A stretch of DNA of 64,000 nt, from positions 23,395 through 87,394 of the forward strand of contig NZ_FZMP01000203.1 of the NCBI RefSeq assembly GCF_900196725.1. Reading direction: 5' to 3'. The notes under the pieces were generated by a model. It saw only the letters and a list, made by a program, of their open reading frames with translations, had not been told where the DNA came from and did no database searches. Position 1 is the first letter of the stretch, and every line of letters starts with the position of its first letter. Made by a program: the position numbers and the translations under genes. Shown piece after piece: positions 7,448 through 15,773 of this stretch. This DNA is from Candidatus Methanoperedens nitratireducens. GTDB lineage: Archaea > Halobacteriota > Methanosarcinia > Methanosarcinales > Methanoperedenaceae.

Positions 7448-7654
7448 ATGCCAGTTCTAAAGAAAAGGAAAACATATGCTGAAAAATGCCCGGTATGCGG
7501 CAGGGATCTGCATCCGCTGGGTGAAGAAGAAACCGTCTCCTTCGGCAGTGAGACCGTTTATTTTGATGAAATTCCACCGCAAGCTCCAATTCTTGCAGAG
7601 GTAAGCCCTGGTCACTGGGTAGTAGTGGTCGAGAGGAAGCCTGCAAAGACATAA
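7448..7654 (+). CDS. Small zinc-knuckle protein, function unknown
   Basis: I place the start at ATG 7448 because GGGAGGTT lies 7-8 nt upstream; an in-frame ATG at 7406 lacks such a site. The 68-residue product has one CPVCGRDL knuckle near residue 14, followed by a Glu-rich beta segment (EEETVSFGSETVYFDE) and the tail GHWVVVVERKPAKT. Only one Cys pair is present, so a metal site would need a dimer or other ligands. It may be a small nucleic-acid-binding or metal-binding protein. It lies just before the DUF1464 gene, with a separate promoter between them. Confidence 0.6.
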   Translation: MPVLKKRKTYAEKCPVCGRDLHPLGEEETVSFGSETVYFDEIPPQAPILAEVSPGHWVVVVERKPAKT

Positions 7655-7703
7655 CAACGAATTAAAACACAAATATTAATAATCAGGATGTCTTCTTTGA
7701 GGT

Positions 7704-8747
7704 ATGGTCAGAGTAATAGGCATAGACCCCGGAACAAAAAGTTTTGATTTTTGCGGTCTTGATGAAGATACGGTTATCCTTGACAGGTCCGTATCCACAC
7801 AGGATATTGCCAGTGAGCCGGAGCTGATCTCGGATATAATAATAAAAACAGGGGCTGACCTGGTCGCAGGACCATCTGGCTTTGGCATTCCGCTGACACC
7901 TATCCGGGATATAGGGGAGCGGGAACTGTTTCTTATGTCGCTCATTAAAAAGGGAGATAAGAAAAGTATGCTGGGCATGCGGCAATCCATAAACCGCATG
8001 AAACAGCACAACCTTCCGGTCGTTTTCCTTCCTGCTGTTATCCACCTTCCTACAGTCCCGGATTACCGGAAAATCAATAAAATAGATATTGGCACGGCTG
8101 ATAAGCTCTGCTGCGCTGCGCTCGGAATATGGGAACAGGCACGGAGGCTCGATAAGAGTTTCGGTGAAACCTCTTTTATATTGCTTGAGATGGGCTTCGG
8201 GTACACCGCTGCAATTGCGGTTAAGGACGGGGAAATCGTGGATGGGATCGGAGGAAGTAATGGCAGTATCGGTTTTCTCTCGATGGGGTGTATGGATGCC
8301 GAGCTTGCATATCTGCTTGGAGGCTTTAACAAAGAACTCCTGTTCAGAGGGGGTGTGGAGACGCTCGCAGGAACGCCTGAAAAACTGATGGAGAACAGGA
8401 ACGCCCTGAATGCGTATCTTGAAGGTGCAGTTAAAGATATTATATCGCTTACTGCCTCGGTAATACCGCAGGAAATCCTGGTCTCAGGCAGGATGTCAAG
8501 AGTCGGGGGAATATTCGATTATTTAAAAGAACGCCTTACTCTTGCGCCTGTAAGGAGACTTGAAGGACTCAAGGTCAAAAAGGTCAAAGAAGCTGCACAG
8601 GGTGCCGCCCTTATTGCCAGCGGCATTGCAGGAGGTAAATATAGCGAGCTTACGGACGTGATGAGAATAAAAGAGGCAAAAGGGACATCGCTGGATTATA
8701 TATTGCTGCCAGAGATAGAGGCGTTGAAAAAAGAATACGGTGTATAA
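7704..8747 (+). CDS. DUF1464 family protein (ASKHA-fold, kinase-like)
   Basis: The 347-residue protein opens with MVRVIGIDPGTKSFDFCGLD, a phosphate-1-type loop of the actin/hexokinase superfamily. A second glycine-rich segment (about 155-190, LLEMGFGYTAAIAVKDGEIV then DGIGGSNGSIGF) and a third near 260 (ILVSGRMSRVGGIFDYLK) complete the ASKHA pattern. DUF1464 is an archaeal family sometimes labelled butyrate-kinase-like; the substrate is not known. ATG 7704 lies about 25 nt after an ATATTAATAAT element (7672-7682), consistent with leaderless transcription. Length is normal for the family. Confidence 0.8.
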   Translation: MVRVIGIDPGTKSFDFCGLDEDTVILDRSVSTQDIASEPELISDIIIKTGADLVAGPSGFGIPLTPIRDIGERELFLMSLIKKGDKKSMLGMRQSINRMKQHNLPVVFLPAVIHLPTVPDYRKINKIDIGTADKLCCAALGIWEQARRLDKSFGETSFILLEMGFGYTAAIAVKDGEIVDGIGGSNGSIGFLSMGCMDAELAYLLGGFNKELLFRGGVETLAGTPEKLMENRNALNAYLEGAVKDIISLTASVIPQEILVSGRMSRVGGIFDYLKERLTLAPVRRLEGLKVKKVKEAAQGAALIASGIAGGKYSELTDVMRIKEAKGTSLDYILLPEIEALKKEYGV

Positions 8748-8842
8748 TTCAGCTTATAATTCAGTGCATAGTCGAGCTCTCAGGTTTCTTATACAAATGC
8801 CAAAGCTTTTTAAATAATCAAGACATCTTGAGGGTTCGCGCT

Positions 8843-8917
8843 GGGCTCGTGGCTTAGCTTGGATATAGCGCCGGGCTTCTAACCCGGATGTCGAGGGTTC
8901 GAATCCCTCCGGGCCCG
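8843..8917 (+). tRNA. tRNA-Arg (TCT)
   Basis: Acceptor GGGCTCG pairs with CGGGCCC, discriminator G. The anticodon stem CCGGG/CCCGG holds CTTCTAA, giving anticodon TCT. The T arm is GAGGG-TTCGAAT-CCCTC. Confidence 0.94.
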
Positions 8918-8952
8918 CTTAAGAGTAAAATTAACGCAAATCGAGATATCGC

Positions 8953-9024
8953 GCCTCGGTGGCTTAGGGGTATAGCGCGTCCTTGGTAAGGACGAGGTCG
9001 AGGGTTCAAATCCCTCCCGGGGCT
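8953..9024 (+). tRNA. tRNA-Thr (GGT)
   Basis: Acceptor GCCTCGG pairs with CCGGGGC, discriminator T. The anticodon stem CGTCC/GGACG holds TTGGTAA, giving anticodon GGT. The T arm is GAGGG-TTCAAAT-CCCTC. It lies 36 nt after tRNA-Arg, so the two may be one transcript. The restriction island begins 65 bp downstream. Confidence 0.94.
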
Positions 9025-9088
9025 TACTTTAAAGTGACACCAATCATCTATGTTGGTTGTGGTAAAAAAGGAGACATAAGGTGTAAAA

Positions 9089-10639
9089 ATGCCGGGCAAT
9101 CACAACGAGATTGAAAAACGCCTTTGGGATGCCGCAGACGAACTGCGAGCAAATTCAAAGCTGAAATCCTCGGAATACTCGGTCCCGGTTCTAGGGCTCA
9201 TCTTTCTCCGCTATGCCGACCACAAATTCACCATAGCCCAGAAAGAACTGGCAGGCAAAAGCACAGACAGGCGCCCCGTGGGCAAGACCGATTACCAGGC
9301 GCGCGGTGTCCTGTACCTGCCTGAAACCTCAAGATTCTCAAAGCTTCTCAACCTTACTGAAGGTGCTGATATCGGAAAAGCCATCAATGAGGCGATGCGC
9401 GCAATCGAGGCTGAGAACGAAGAGCTCAAGGATATCCTTCCCAAGACCTATAACCATCTTGATAACAGCACCCTGGTAGAGTTATTAAAGACTTTCAATT
9501 CTGTGCCTATGGACATCGAAGGTGATGCTTTCGGTAAGATTTACGAGTATTTCCTGGGCAAATTCGCCATGAGCGAGGGGCAGAAAGGAGGCGAGTTCTT
9601 TACACCTACTTCTGTTGTTAAACTCATCGTGGAGGTAATCGAACCCTACCACGGGCGCATCTTTGACCCTGCCTGCGGCTCAGGCGGCATGTTCGTACAG
9701 AGTGCGCGCTTTGTAGGAAACCATAAGAAGAATCCCAACGCCGAAATCAGCGTCTATGGGCAGGAGAAGACCGCTGAGACCGTGCGCCTGTGCAAGATGA
9801 ACCTCGCTGTGCATGGTCTTTCCGGAGATATTCGCGAGGGCAACAGCTATTACGAAGATATTCACAAAAGCGTCGGCAAGTTCGATTTCGTGATGGCAAA
9901 TCCACCTTTCAATGTAGATAGGGTGGACAAGGAGCGGATCAAGGACGACCCCCGCTTCCCTTTTGGTATGCCAAAGCCCGATAATGCTAATTATCTCTGG
10001 ATTCAGATATTTTACAGCGCCCTGAATGACAATGGACGCAGCGGATTCGTGATGGCAAACTCTGCCAGCGATGCCCGTGGAAGTGAGCAGGATATCCGAA
10101 AGTCGCTTATTGAAGCAGGCGCGGTGGATGTAATGGTTGCTGTGGGCTCAAACTTCTTCTATACAGTCACGTTACCATGCACCCTCTGGTTCCTTGATCG
10201 CGGCAAGGTAAAAACACCGCGCAAAGACAAAGTCCTGTTTCTTGATGCACGGCACATATTTCATCAGGTTGACCGCGCCCATCGCGACTTTATTCCTGAC
10301 CAGATTGAGTTCCTTGCCAATATCGTAAGGCTCTACCGGGGCGAACAGCCTGAGGTAACGAATGGCAGCGCGCCGATGTTAAAAGAGAAGTTCCCAGAAG
10401 ATAAGTACGTGGATATACCTGGCTTATGTAAGGTGGCTGCACTTTCTGAGATAGAAGCGCAGGGTTGGAGCTTGAACCCGGGGCGCTATGTGGGAGTGGC
10501 TGAGCGCGAGGCTGATGATTTTGATTTCAAGGAGCGCCTTGAGGAACTGAACGAGGAGCTTGAGACGCTCAATACAGAGGCGCAGGAACTGGAAGTGCGT
10601 ATTGCTGAGAATGTTGAAAGGCTGCTGGAGGCTGAGTGA
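9089..10639 (+). CDS. hsdM: Type I restriction-modification system, DNA methyltransferase subunit
   Basis: A 516-residue N6-adenine methyltransferase. The N-terminal helical domain (1-150) precedes SAM-binding motif I ([13 protein letters not shown], about 190) and the catalytic motif IV ([11 protein letters not shown], about 270). A C-terminal Glu-rich helix ([20 protein letters not shown]) probably docks HsdS. As M2S it methylates the sequence defined by HsdS; with HsdR it forms the restriction complex. ATG 9089 follows GGAGACATAAGGTG. The hsdS and hsdR genes are 2.6 and 5.1 kb downstream, separated by two toxin-antitoxin pairs, repeats and a Fic gene, instead of the compact order usual for such loci. 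Confidence 0.95.
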   Translation: MPGNHNEIEKRLWDAADELRANSKLKSSEYSVPVLGLIFLRYADHKFTIAQKELAGKSTDRRPVGKTDYQARGVLYLPETSRFSKLLNLTEGADIGKAINEAMRAIEAENEELKDILPKTYNHLDNSTLVELLKTFNSVPMDIEGDAFGKIYEYFLGKFAMSEGQKGGEFFTPTSVVKLIVEVIEPYHGRIFDPACGSGGMFVQSARFVGNHKKNPNAEISVYGQEKTAETVRLCKMNLAVHGLSGDIREGNSYYEDIHKSVGKFDFVMANPPFNVDRVDKERIKDDPRFPFGMPKPDNANYLWIQIFYSALNDNGRSGFVMANSASDARGSEQDIRKSLIEAGAVDVMVAVGSNFFYTVTLPCTLWFLDRGKVKTPRKDKVLFLDARHIFHQVDRAHRDFIPDQIEFLANIVRLYRGEQPEVTNGSAPMLKEKFPEDKYVDIPGLCKVAALSEIEAQGWSLNPGRYVGVAEREADDFDFKERLEELNEELETLNTEAQELEVRIAENVERLLEAE

Positions 10640-10707
10640 CAAAGGATTCGGATATGTATCATGCTGATATGGGTCCGAATGTGCGATTACAGATTAATTT
10701 ACAAATC

Positions 10708-10757
10708 GTAAACATATTGTTTATGAACCGTAAACAAAAAGTTTATAATTTGTAAAC
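10708..10757 (+). promoter_or_regulatory. Phased GTAAAC repeats overlapping a TATA box (operator of the MNT/HEPN pair)
   Basis: GTAAAC occurs at 10708, 10730 and 10752, exactly 22 bp apart. The first two are each followed by five bases and GTTTAT, giving 17-bp imperfect palindromes at 10708-10724 and 10730-10746. The TATA-like TTTATAAT (10742-10749) overlaps the second palindrome, and the ATG at 10772 is about 25 nt beyond it, suggesting a leaderless mRNA. The arrangement suits autorepression by the helix-turn-helix antitoxin. Confidence 0.6.
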
Positions 10758-10771
10758 TCGTGTAAGTTATT

Positions 10772-11305
10772 ATGCTGACCGAGCTTTTTAAAACAAAAGA
10801 ACGAGTTAGAATCATTTCGTATATATTGTATCATAAAAGTTTTACAGTTAACCAGGTTTCAAATGAAACAGGGATTACAAAAGGTCTTGTCTCCCGATAC
10901 CTTAAATACGTGTATGGAGTCGGACTTTTTACAAAGATAAAAAACATATACCAACCAATCGACTGCGCTCATACCAGAGCCATCAAATTGCTCTTGAACC
11001 TGAATAAAATCAATATAAAGTCCCTGGATATAAGCTGGATAACAGGCATTGGTATATTTGGAAGCTGGGCGCAGGGAACAAATACCCATGAGAGTGACCT
11101 TGATATATGGGTTAAAGTCGATGCTTATCCAACCGAATATCAGATGGCGCGTTTGCAGAGAGATATAAGTGCAATGGCTGGCGTGGAAGTTAATATGCTT
11201 GTCCTGACGCCGGAAAAAATTAAATCAATCAAAATGGCAGACCAGCCGTTCTATAATTCGCTGCTGCGAACATCTATTGTGCTAAAGGGTGGTTCGATTG
11301 AATAA
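10772..11305 (+). CDS. Winged-helix plus minimal nucleotidyltransferase (MNT) antitoxin
   Basis: The 177-residue protein has an N-terminal winged helix-turn-helix (about 5-60, VNQVSNETGITKGLVSRYLK) and a C-terminal nucleotidyltransferase fold with the diagnostic GSWAQGTNTHESDLDIWV motif (about 97-114; GS plus DxD). In MntA/HepT pairs the nucleotidyltransferase neutralises the HEPN RNase, in characterised cases by adenylylating it. The DNA-binding domain fused here suggests it also represses the operon through the phased GTAAAC sites just upstream. The HEPN gene overlaps its end by 17 nt, so the pair is co-expressed. Confidence 0.85.
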   Translation: MLTELFKTKERVRIISYILYHKSFTVNQVSNETGITKGLVSRYLKYVYGVGLFTKIKNIYQPIDCAHTRAIKLLLNLNKINIKSLDISWITGIGIFGSWAQGTNTHESDLDIWVKVDAYPTEYQMARLQRDISAMAGVEVNMLVLTPEKIKSIKMADQPFYNSLLRTSIVLKGGSIE

Positions 11306-11732
11306 TATAGAGGATTGTTTCAGGAAGGGTCTATTGCGAAAAGTGGAGCCTTCTTTAACAAAAAGCAAGGAGTCAATAGCTGAGGCAAGGGAATGGCTAT
11401 CCGAAGCGAGAAAAAATGTTTTGGCAGAGGCGTATAAATCAGCCATTTCATCATTATATCTTGCGATCTTTCATTCTGCCAGGGCGGTGCTGTTCAGGGA
11501 TGGGGTGAGGGAGAAGAGTCATTACTGTGTGGGTGTTTATCTTGGGAAATATGTTGAGCAGGGCGTTTTAGAGGAGGACTGGGTTTTGATATTCGACAGG
11601 ATGAGGAGCGTACGGCACGCCGACCAGTACTCATTCCAGGCGCATCCTTCAAAGGAAGAGGTGGAATCAGGAATCGATATCGCCGGGAAGTTCGTGAATC
11701 GGATGGAAAAGCTGCTGGAGGGGGTGGCGTGA
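11289..11732 (+). CDS. HEPN-domain toxin partner of the MNT antitoxin
   Basis: A 147-residue helical protein starting at GTG 11289 (TTG 11298 is an alternative), overlapping the antitoxin gene by 17 nt. The segment SAISSLYLAIFHSARAVLF and the later RMRSVRHADQYSF resemble the HEPN family related to COG1895. The RMRSVRH stretch gives an Arg and His at R-x5-H spacing, near the RNase motif of HEPN toxins, followed by a DxY. As the partner of a nucleotidyltransferase it is probably an RNA-cleaving toxin or an abortive-defence factor. Its 3' end carries GCTGCTGGAGGGGG, also found just before hsdS. Confidence 0.8.
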   Translation: MVRLNNIEDCFRKGLLRKVEPSLTKSKESIAEAREWLSEARKNVLAEAYKSAISSLYLAIFHSARAVLFRDGVREKSHYCVGVYLGKYVEQGVLEEDWVLIFDRMRSVRHADQYSFQAHPSKEEVESGIDIAGKFVNRMEKLLEGVA

Positions 11733-12052
11733 TGGCTGCATGTGGATTTAGAGAAAAGGAACCGCAGATAAACGCAGATGAACGCAGATATAAACCCGTA
11801 ACGGATTTTATAAGTTTCTTTAATGGCAAGTTATTTTCCGTAACGGATTTCGGCGCAACCCACCGCAAAGGATGCAAAAAGCGCAAAGAAAAGCGGCTGG
11901 AGTCTTTACGTTCGAAGTACCAGCCTGCGCCTTGGCTGAACGCTATGATGAGGCGTAGATGAAAAATGCGAATCTTCATGTAATCAATTGTCAGGAATAT
12001 CCGCTATTAATGACTAAAGACATATATATGGTGTTACAAATAATACATACTG
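11733..12052. repeat. Non-coding repeat block, copy 1 of an about 150-bp composite element
   Basis: At 11760-11795 there are tandem CCGCAGATAAACGCAGATGA units, then TTATTTTCCGTAACGGATTT (11831-11850) and CACCGCAAAGGATGCAAAAA with GCGCAAAG (11870-11887). The same modules recur in the same order at 12770-12910, on the other side of the PIN toxin pair. No gene is evident. The remainder (11960-12050) is AT-rich and ends in the promoter of the antitoxin gene. Confidence 0.7.
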
Positions 12053-12061
12053 GTGAGAAAA

Positions 12062-12238
12062 ATGGCGATAAGTGAAAATGATATTACAGCTATCATTAAA
12101 CATAAAGATATAAAACTTGTAGGTGATAGGCTCATTACAGTCCCTAAGAAAAAAGAGAAACGGTTCTTTCATGTTGAAATGGATGTTCCTGAAGAAAAAA
12201 TTGATGAGCTACTGAGCGATGAGATATCCCAGTGGTAG
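12062..12238 (+). CDS. Putative antitoxin of a PIN toxin pair
   Basis: A small protein of 58 residues from ATG 12062 (61 if the GTG at 12053 is used). It has a short basic middle (RLITVPKKKEKRFFHVEMDV) and an acidic C-terminal helix (EEKIDELLSDEISQW). I do not recognise a DNA-binding domain of a named family, but the size, charge and direct coupling to a PIN-domain gene (stop codon 1 nt before the likely ATG of the toxin) are those of a VapB-like antitoxin whose tail wraps the toxin. Promoter elements lie in the AT-rich stretch 12010-12050. Confidence 0.6.
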   Translation: MAISENDITAIIKHKDIKLVGDRLITVPKKKEKRFFHVEMDVPEEKIDELLSDEISQW

Positions 12239-12239
12239 A

Positions 12240-12728
12240 ATGAATATTGCAGAATTTACTGAGCCGGAGATTTTTAGAGATACCAATATTTTTATCTATG
12301 CGCTGGCAAAGAAGCATCGCTATAAAAATATATGCGAGGAACTTCTATCAAGAATCAATCAGGGCGAAACGATTGGTTTTACATCTTCAACAGTGATTAA
12401 TGAGCTATTTCATTCAATACTTATTGGGGAAGTTAGACTGAAATACGGGGACGTTGAAATCATCCGTTTCATTAAAGAGCATCCGAATGTAATCTCCGAG
12501 TGTTCGGTTGCCTATAGCGCGCTTGATGATGTATTTGATTCTAGTATTGTTATATTGCCTCTCACTTTGGAGGTGCTGCACCATGCAAAAACATTATCAA
12601 AGAATCATAACCTCTTATTTTCGGATGCTATACATGCTGCATCATGCGAAGTTTATGGTATAAAAAATATTGCCACTAATGACCAGGATTTCGATAGGGT
12701 CGATTTTCTGAAGAACTGGAGACCATGA
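12240..12728 (+). CDS. PIN-domain RNase toxin (VapC-like)
   Basis: A 162-residue protein from ATG 12240; an in-frame ATG at 12219 would overlap the antitoxin. PIN active-site acids are in order: FRDTNIFIYA (first Asp), TSSTVINELFH (Glu), LLFSDAIHAA (second Asp) and IATNDQDFDRV (third Asp). PIN toxins of VapBC pairs cleave tRNA or rRNA in a magnesium-dependent way. The gene is flanked on both sides by the same composite repeats, which suggests that the pair was inserted as a unit between hsdM and hsdS or moved by recombination between the repeats. Confidence 0.85.
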   Translation: MNIAEFTEPEIFRDTNIFIYALAKKHRYKNICEELLSRINQGETIGFTSSTVINELFHSILIGEVRLKYGDVEIIRFIKEHPNVISECSVAYSALDDVFDSSIVILPLTLEVLHHAKTLSKNHNLLFSDAIHAASCEVYGIKNIATNDQDFDRVDFLKNWRP

Positions 12729-13263
12729 TTTAGCATATGCCTGTATTCATTTATTCATTATTTAATCTAAAAACCGCAGATGAACGCAGATTTTTTCTTG
12801 TGAGAGGGTTTATAGAACTTTTTGTTGACTGGTTATTTTCCGTGACGGAATTTGATGAGAAATTACACCGCAAAGGACGCAAAGAGCGCAAAGTAAAGCG
12901 GCAGGAACCTTTGTGTCCTCTGCTTCATAGCATGAAAAAGCACCGCCTCAGCGAACTTAGAACACGGATGATATGGATTAGACGGATTTTTACGGATACG
13001 ATTAATCCGTGCGCATCCGTGTCATCCGTGCAATCCGTGTTCTTTTATAGTTTTTCTGGCATGAAACCAACATGCATGAAGGTATCTGCGTTTATCTGCG
13101 TTCATCTGCGGTTTTTAAATTGGGTGATTTTTCGGACAGGATTTACAGGATTTACAGGATACGCTTCATTTTTTAATCCTATAAATCCTGTTATCCTGTC
13201 AAATTGGAAGTGCCAGCCCACCGCGCCCCGGCAGAGCGCGAAGCTGCTGGAGGGGGCGAAGTG
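12729..13263. repeat. Non-coding repeat block between the PIN toxin gene and hsdS
   Basis: Four common intergenic repeat types are stacked here: CCGCAGATGAACGCAGAT (about 12774-12791) and its inverse at 13087-13114; CACCGCAAAGGACGCAAAGA (about 12868-12887); an inverted pair built from ACACGGATGA and its complement (12962-13041); and GGATTTACAGGATTTACAGG (13139-13158) facing its inverse (13180-13200). An open frame across the block (12737-13264) is only repeats and should not be called a gene. The last 60 bp before hsdS look like a remnant of coding sequence ending AAGCTGCTGGAGGGGG. Confidence 0.75.
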
Positions 13264-14472
13264 ATGAACTTCAATACACGCACCCTTGGGAATATTTGCG
13301 ATGAAGTTGGGGGTATTATCCGCACAGGTCCTTTTGGATCACAGTTGCATGAATCTGATTATCAAGATGAGGGTGTTCCTGTTATCATGCCAAAGAACAT
13401 AATCGATGGCAAAGTATCTACGGAAGGGATTGCACGTATTGGGGATTTTGATGTATCTCGCCTTTCCCAACATAGGCTTCAAAAGGGTGACATCGTCTAT
13501 GGCCGCAGAGGTGACATAGGTCGCCGAGCTCTCATAACCGAAAGGGAGGATGGATGGCTATGTGGAACAGGTTGCCTTCGCATCAGCTTAGGAAACTCTG
13601 TATTAGATCCAGTTTTCCTTTACTACTATTTAGGGCAACTGCAAGTAATATCGTGGATTTATAACAAAGCAATTGGTGCAACACTGCCAAATCTGAATAC
13701 AGATATTATCCGTAGCGTACCCATCACATATCCCCCTCTCCCCACCCAGCGCAAAATCGCCGCCATCCTCAGCGCCTACGACGACCTCATCGAAAACAAC
13801 ACGCGGCGCATCAAACTCTTGGAAGAGATGGCGCAGGCGCTCTACCGTGAGTGGTTTGTGAAGTTCAGGTTTCCGGGGCATGAGAAGGTGAGGATGGTAG
13901 AATCGGAGCTGGGGATGGTGCCGGAGGGGTGGGATGTGAAAAAATTAGGTGATGTTGTTGAACTCGCATATGGTAAAGCCCTGAAAGCAGATGATAGAGT
14001 TGAAGGTTCATTTCCAGTTTATGGCTCTGGTGGTGTTGTTGGTTATCATAATGAGTGTTTAGTTAAAGGGCCTGGGATTATTGTTGGTCGTAAAGGTAAT
14101 GTGGGTAGCGTATACTGGTCGGATTATGATTTCTTCCCAATAGATACCGTTTATTATGTAAAGAGCATAATCCCGCTACCTTATATTTATTATAACCTGC
14201 AATCGCAAAACTTCATTAATAATGATGCCGCTGTTCCCGGACTAAATAGAAATCAGGCGTACATGTTACCCTTCTTGCTGCCGAAGAAGGATATTTTATT
14301 GAATTTTGAGAATTTTGTTAAAGATGTCTTTAGACATACCAAAAATTTGAGAAACAAAAATGCCAACCTCCGCCGCACCCGCGACCTGCTGCTGCCGAAG
14401 CTCATATCAGGCGAGATGGATGTGGAGAATATCCAAGTGCGAATGAAGAATAACGGCTCAGGAGGAGCATAG
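13264..14472 (+). CDS. hsdS: Type I restriction-modification system, specificity subunit
   Basis: I choose ATG 13264, after GGAGGGGGCGAAGTG, over the upstream in-frame ATG. The 402-residue product has two target recognition domains (about 1-150 and 215-370), each followed by a conserved helix: PPLPTQRKIAAILSAYDDLI then ENNTRRIKLLEEMAQALYRE in the centre, and NANLRRTRDLLLPKLISGEM at the end. These helices set the spacing between the two half-sites of the bipartite target. The second domain starts at PEGWDVKKLGDVVELAYGKA. HsdS docks two HsdM subunits. Variation in the recognition domains should make the target strain-specific. Confidence 0.95.
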   Translation: MNFNTRTLGNICDEVGGIIRTGPFGSQLHESDYQDEGVPVIMPKNIIDGKVSTEGIARIGDFDVSRLSQHRLQKGDIVYGRRGDIGRRALITEREDGWLCGTGCLRISLGNSVLDPVFLYYYLGQLQVISWIYNKAIGATLPNLNTDIIRSVPITYPPLPTQRKIAAILSAYDDLIENNTRRIKLLEEMAQALYREWFVKFRFPGHEKVRMVESELGMVPEGWDVKKLGDVVELAYGKALKADDRVEGSFPVYGSGGVVGYHNECLVKGPGIIVGRKGNVGSVYWSDYDFFPIDTVYYVKSIIPLPYIYYNLQSQNFINNDAAVPGLNRNQAYMLPFLLPKKDILLNFENFVKDVFRHTKNLRNKNANLRRTRDLLLPKLISGEMDVENIQVRMKNNGSGGA

Positions 14473-14533
14473 ATATGGAGAGTTTTTATATATTAAATGT
14501 CCTAAATTATGATAAAAGGTTGAGGAACCGAAG

Positions 14534-14638
14534 ATGAGAATAAAAATCGATCTGGAAAGCGATGCGCTCGATTTCAGGATAAGCGAGGATCCGATAGAAG
14601 AAAGCGAGGAAATAAGTAAAGATCTCATTGTAGGCTAG
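14534..14638 (+). CDS. Truncated DUF2283-like mini-protein
   Basis: ATG 14534 opens a 34-codon frame (MRIKIDLESDALDFRISEDP, then IEESEEISKDLIVG) that stops at TAG 14636-14638. DUF2283 proteins start with a very similar xxIxYDxxADALYIRLSE pattern, but continue for another 20-30 residues after the acidic stretch, so this one seems shortened. It lies between hsdS and fic; its stop is one base before the ATG of fic, which would couple their translation. Possibly an antitoxin-like partner or a leader for the Fic protein. Confidence 0.5.
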   Translation: MRIKIDLESDALDFRISEDPIEESEEISKDLIVG

Positions 14639-14639
14639 G

Positions 14640-15773
14640 ATGTCTGAGAACATGCCCCTCTGGCACCCCCGCTACACCCTCACCCCCGCCATCGCCCGCG
14701 CGCTCATGGATATCGAAGCAGCGCGCGCCGTGGTCGAGCATACTCCTCTTCCTCCGGCAGCAGAGGCTGAACTGCGCCGCCGCGCGCGCATACGTTCTAC
14801 ACATTATTCCACGCGCATCGAAGGCAACCGCCTGACGCTGGCGGAGGCTGAACAGGTCATCGAGGGAAAACAGGCACATTTTCACGGGCGGGAGCGGGAT
14901 GTCAGCGAAGTGAAGAATTACTGGAATGCGCTGCTGCGCGTAGAGGAATGGGCTGCTAAAAAGATGCCGCTCACAGAAGAGCTTATTCAAAGGCTTCATG
15001 CGCTCATAAAAGAGGGAGCGCGTGCTAAACCCACACCTTACCGGGATGGTCAGAACGTAATTCGCGATTTGGCATCAGGTGCAATAATTTATCTGCCGCC
15101 CGAAGCAAAAGATGTGCCCGCGCTCATGGCGGCGCTGGTCGGGTGGGTGCACAGGGCAGAAAAAGAGGGGCTGCCTGTACCGCTCATCGCCGGTCTTGTG
15201 CATTACCAGTTCGTTACCATTCATCCTTACTATGACGGCAACGGGAGGACGGCGCGCCTGCTTGCGACATTTATCCTGCACCGGGGCGGCTACGGACTGA
15301 ACGGCTTCTTCTCGCTGGAAGAACATCATGCGCGCGACCTGGAGGGCTATTACCGCTCCCTTGCTGTACATCCGCATCATAACTATTACGAAGGGCGGGC
15401 AGAAGCTGACCTGACGCCATGGCTTGAATATTTTGCCAGAACCCTGGCTCGTGTGTTCACCGCAGCAAAAGATGAGGCGCTGCACTATGCTGCGCAGTGT
15501 GTGCCGGCAGAACCCGAAGAACTGCGCCGTCTTGACCACAGGGCGCGGACTGTTCTTGCGTTATTCGCCAGAGCAGAACAGGTTACTACTTCACAGGTCG
15601 CTACCACTCTGGGACTTTCAGAGCGTATGGCGCGGGTGTTGCTCAATACGTGGGTCAAAGATGGCTGGTTGGTTATAGCAAATCCATCCAACCGAAAACG
15701 AGCATATGGTTTATCGGCAATTTATCGGCAATATATCGACAGTTTATCGGCAATGAAGAGGATTAAAAAATGA
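14640..15773 (+). CDS. Fic-family AMP transferase with winged-helix tail
   Basis: A 377-residue protein with the Fic core motif HPYYDGNGRTARLLATF (about 199-215), where the His acts in transfer of AMP from ATP to a hydroxyl side chain. Upstream near residue 60 the segment YSTRIEGNRLTL fits the inhibitory helix motif [S/T]xxxE[G/N], so the enzyme is likely self-inhibited. The C-terminal part (about 300-370, VTTSQVATTLGLSERMARVL) is a winged helix. The stop overlaps the hsdR start (ATGA), making this a genuine member of the restriction operon. A role in modifying or controlling the restriction enzyme is possible; the target is unknown. Confidence 0.9.
   Translation: MSENMPLWHPRYTLTPAIARALMDIEAARAVVEHTPLPPAAEAELRRRARIRSTHYSTRIEGNRLTLAEAEQVIEGKQAHFHGRERDVSEVKNYWNALLRVEEWAAKKMPLTEELIQRLHALIKEGARAKPTPYRDGQNVIRDLASGAIIYLPPEAKDVPALMAALVGWVHRAEKEGLPVPLIAGLVHYQFVTIHPYYDGNGRTARLLATFILHRGGYGLNGFFSLEEHHARDLEGYYRSLAVHPHHNYYEGRAEADLTPWLEYFARTLARVFTAAKDEALHYAAQCVPAEPEELRRLDHRARTVLALFARAEQVTTSQVATTLGLSERMARVLLNTWVKDGWLVIANPSNRKRAYGLSAIYRQYIDSLSAMKRIKK

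Noticed and set aside
12737..13264. A 175-codon open frame between the PIN toxin gene and hsdS
   Set aside because: It is made entirely of intergenic repeat modules read through (CCGCAGATGAACGCAG, ACACGGATGA, GGATTTACAGG) and has no ribosome site or domain.
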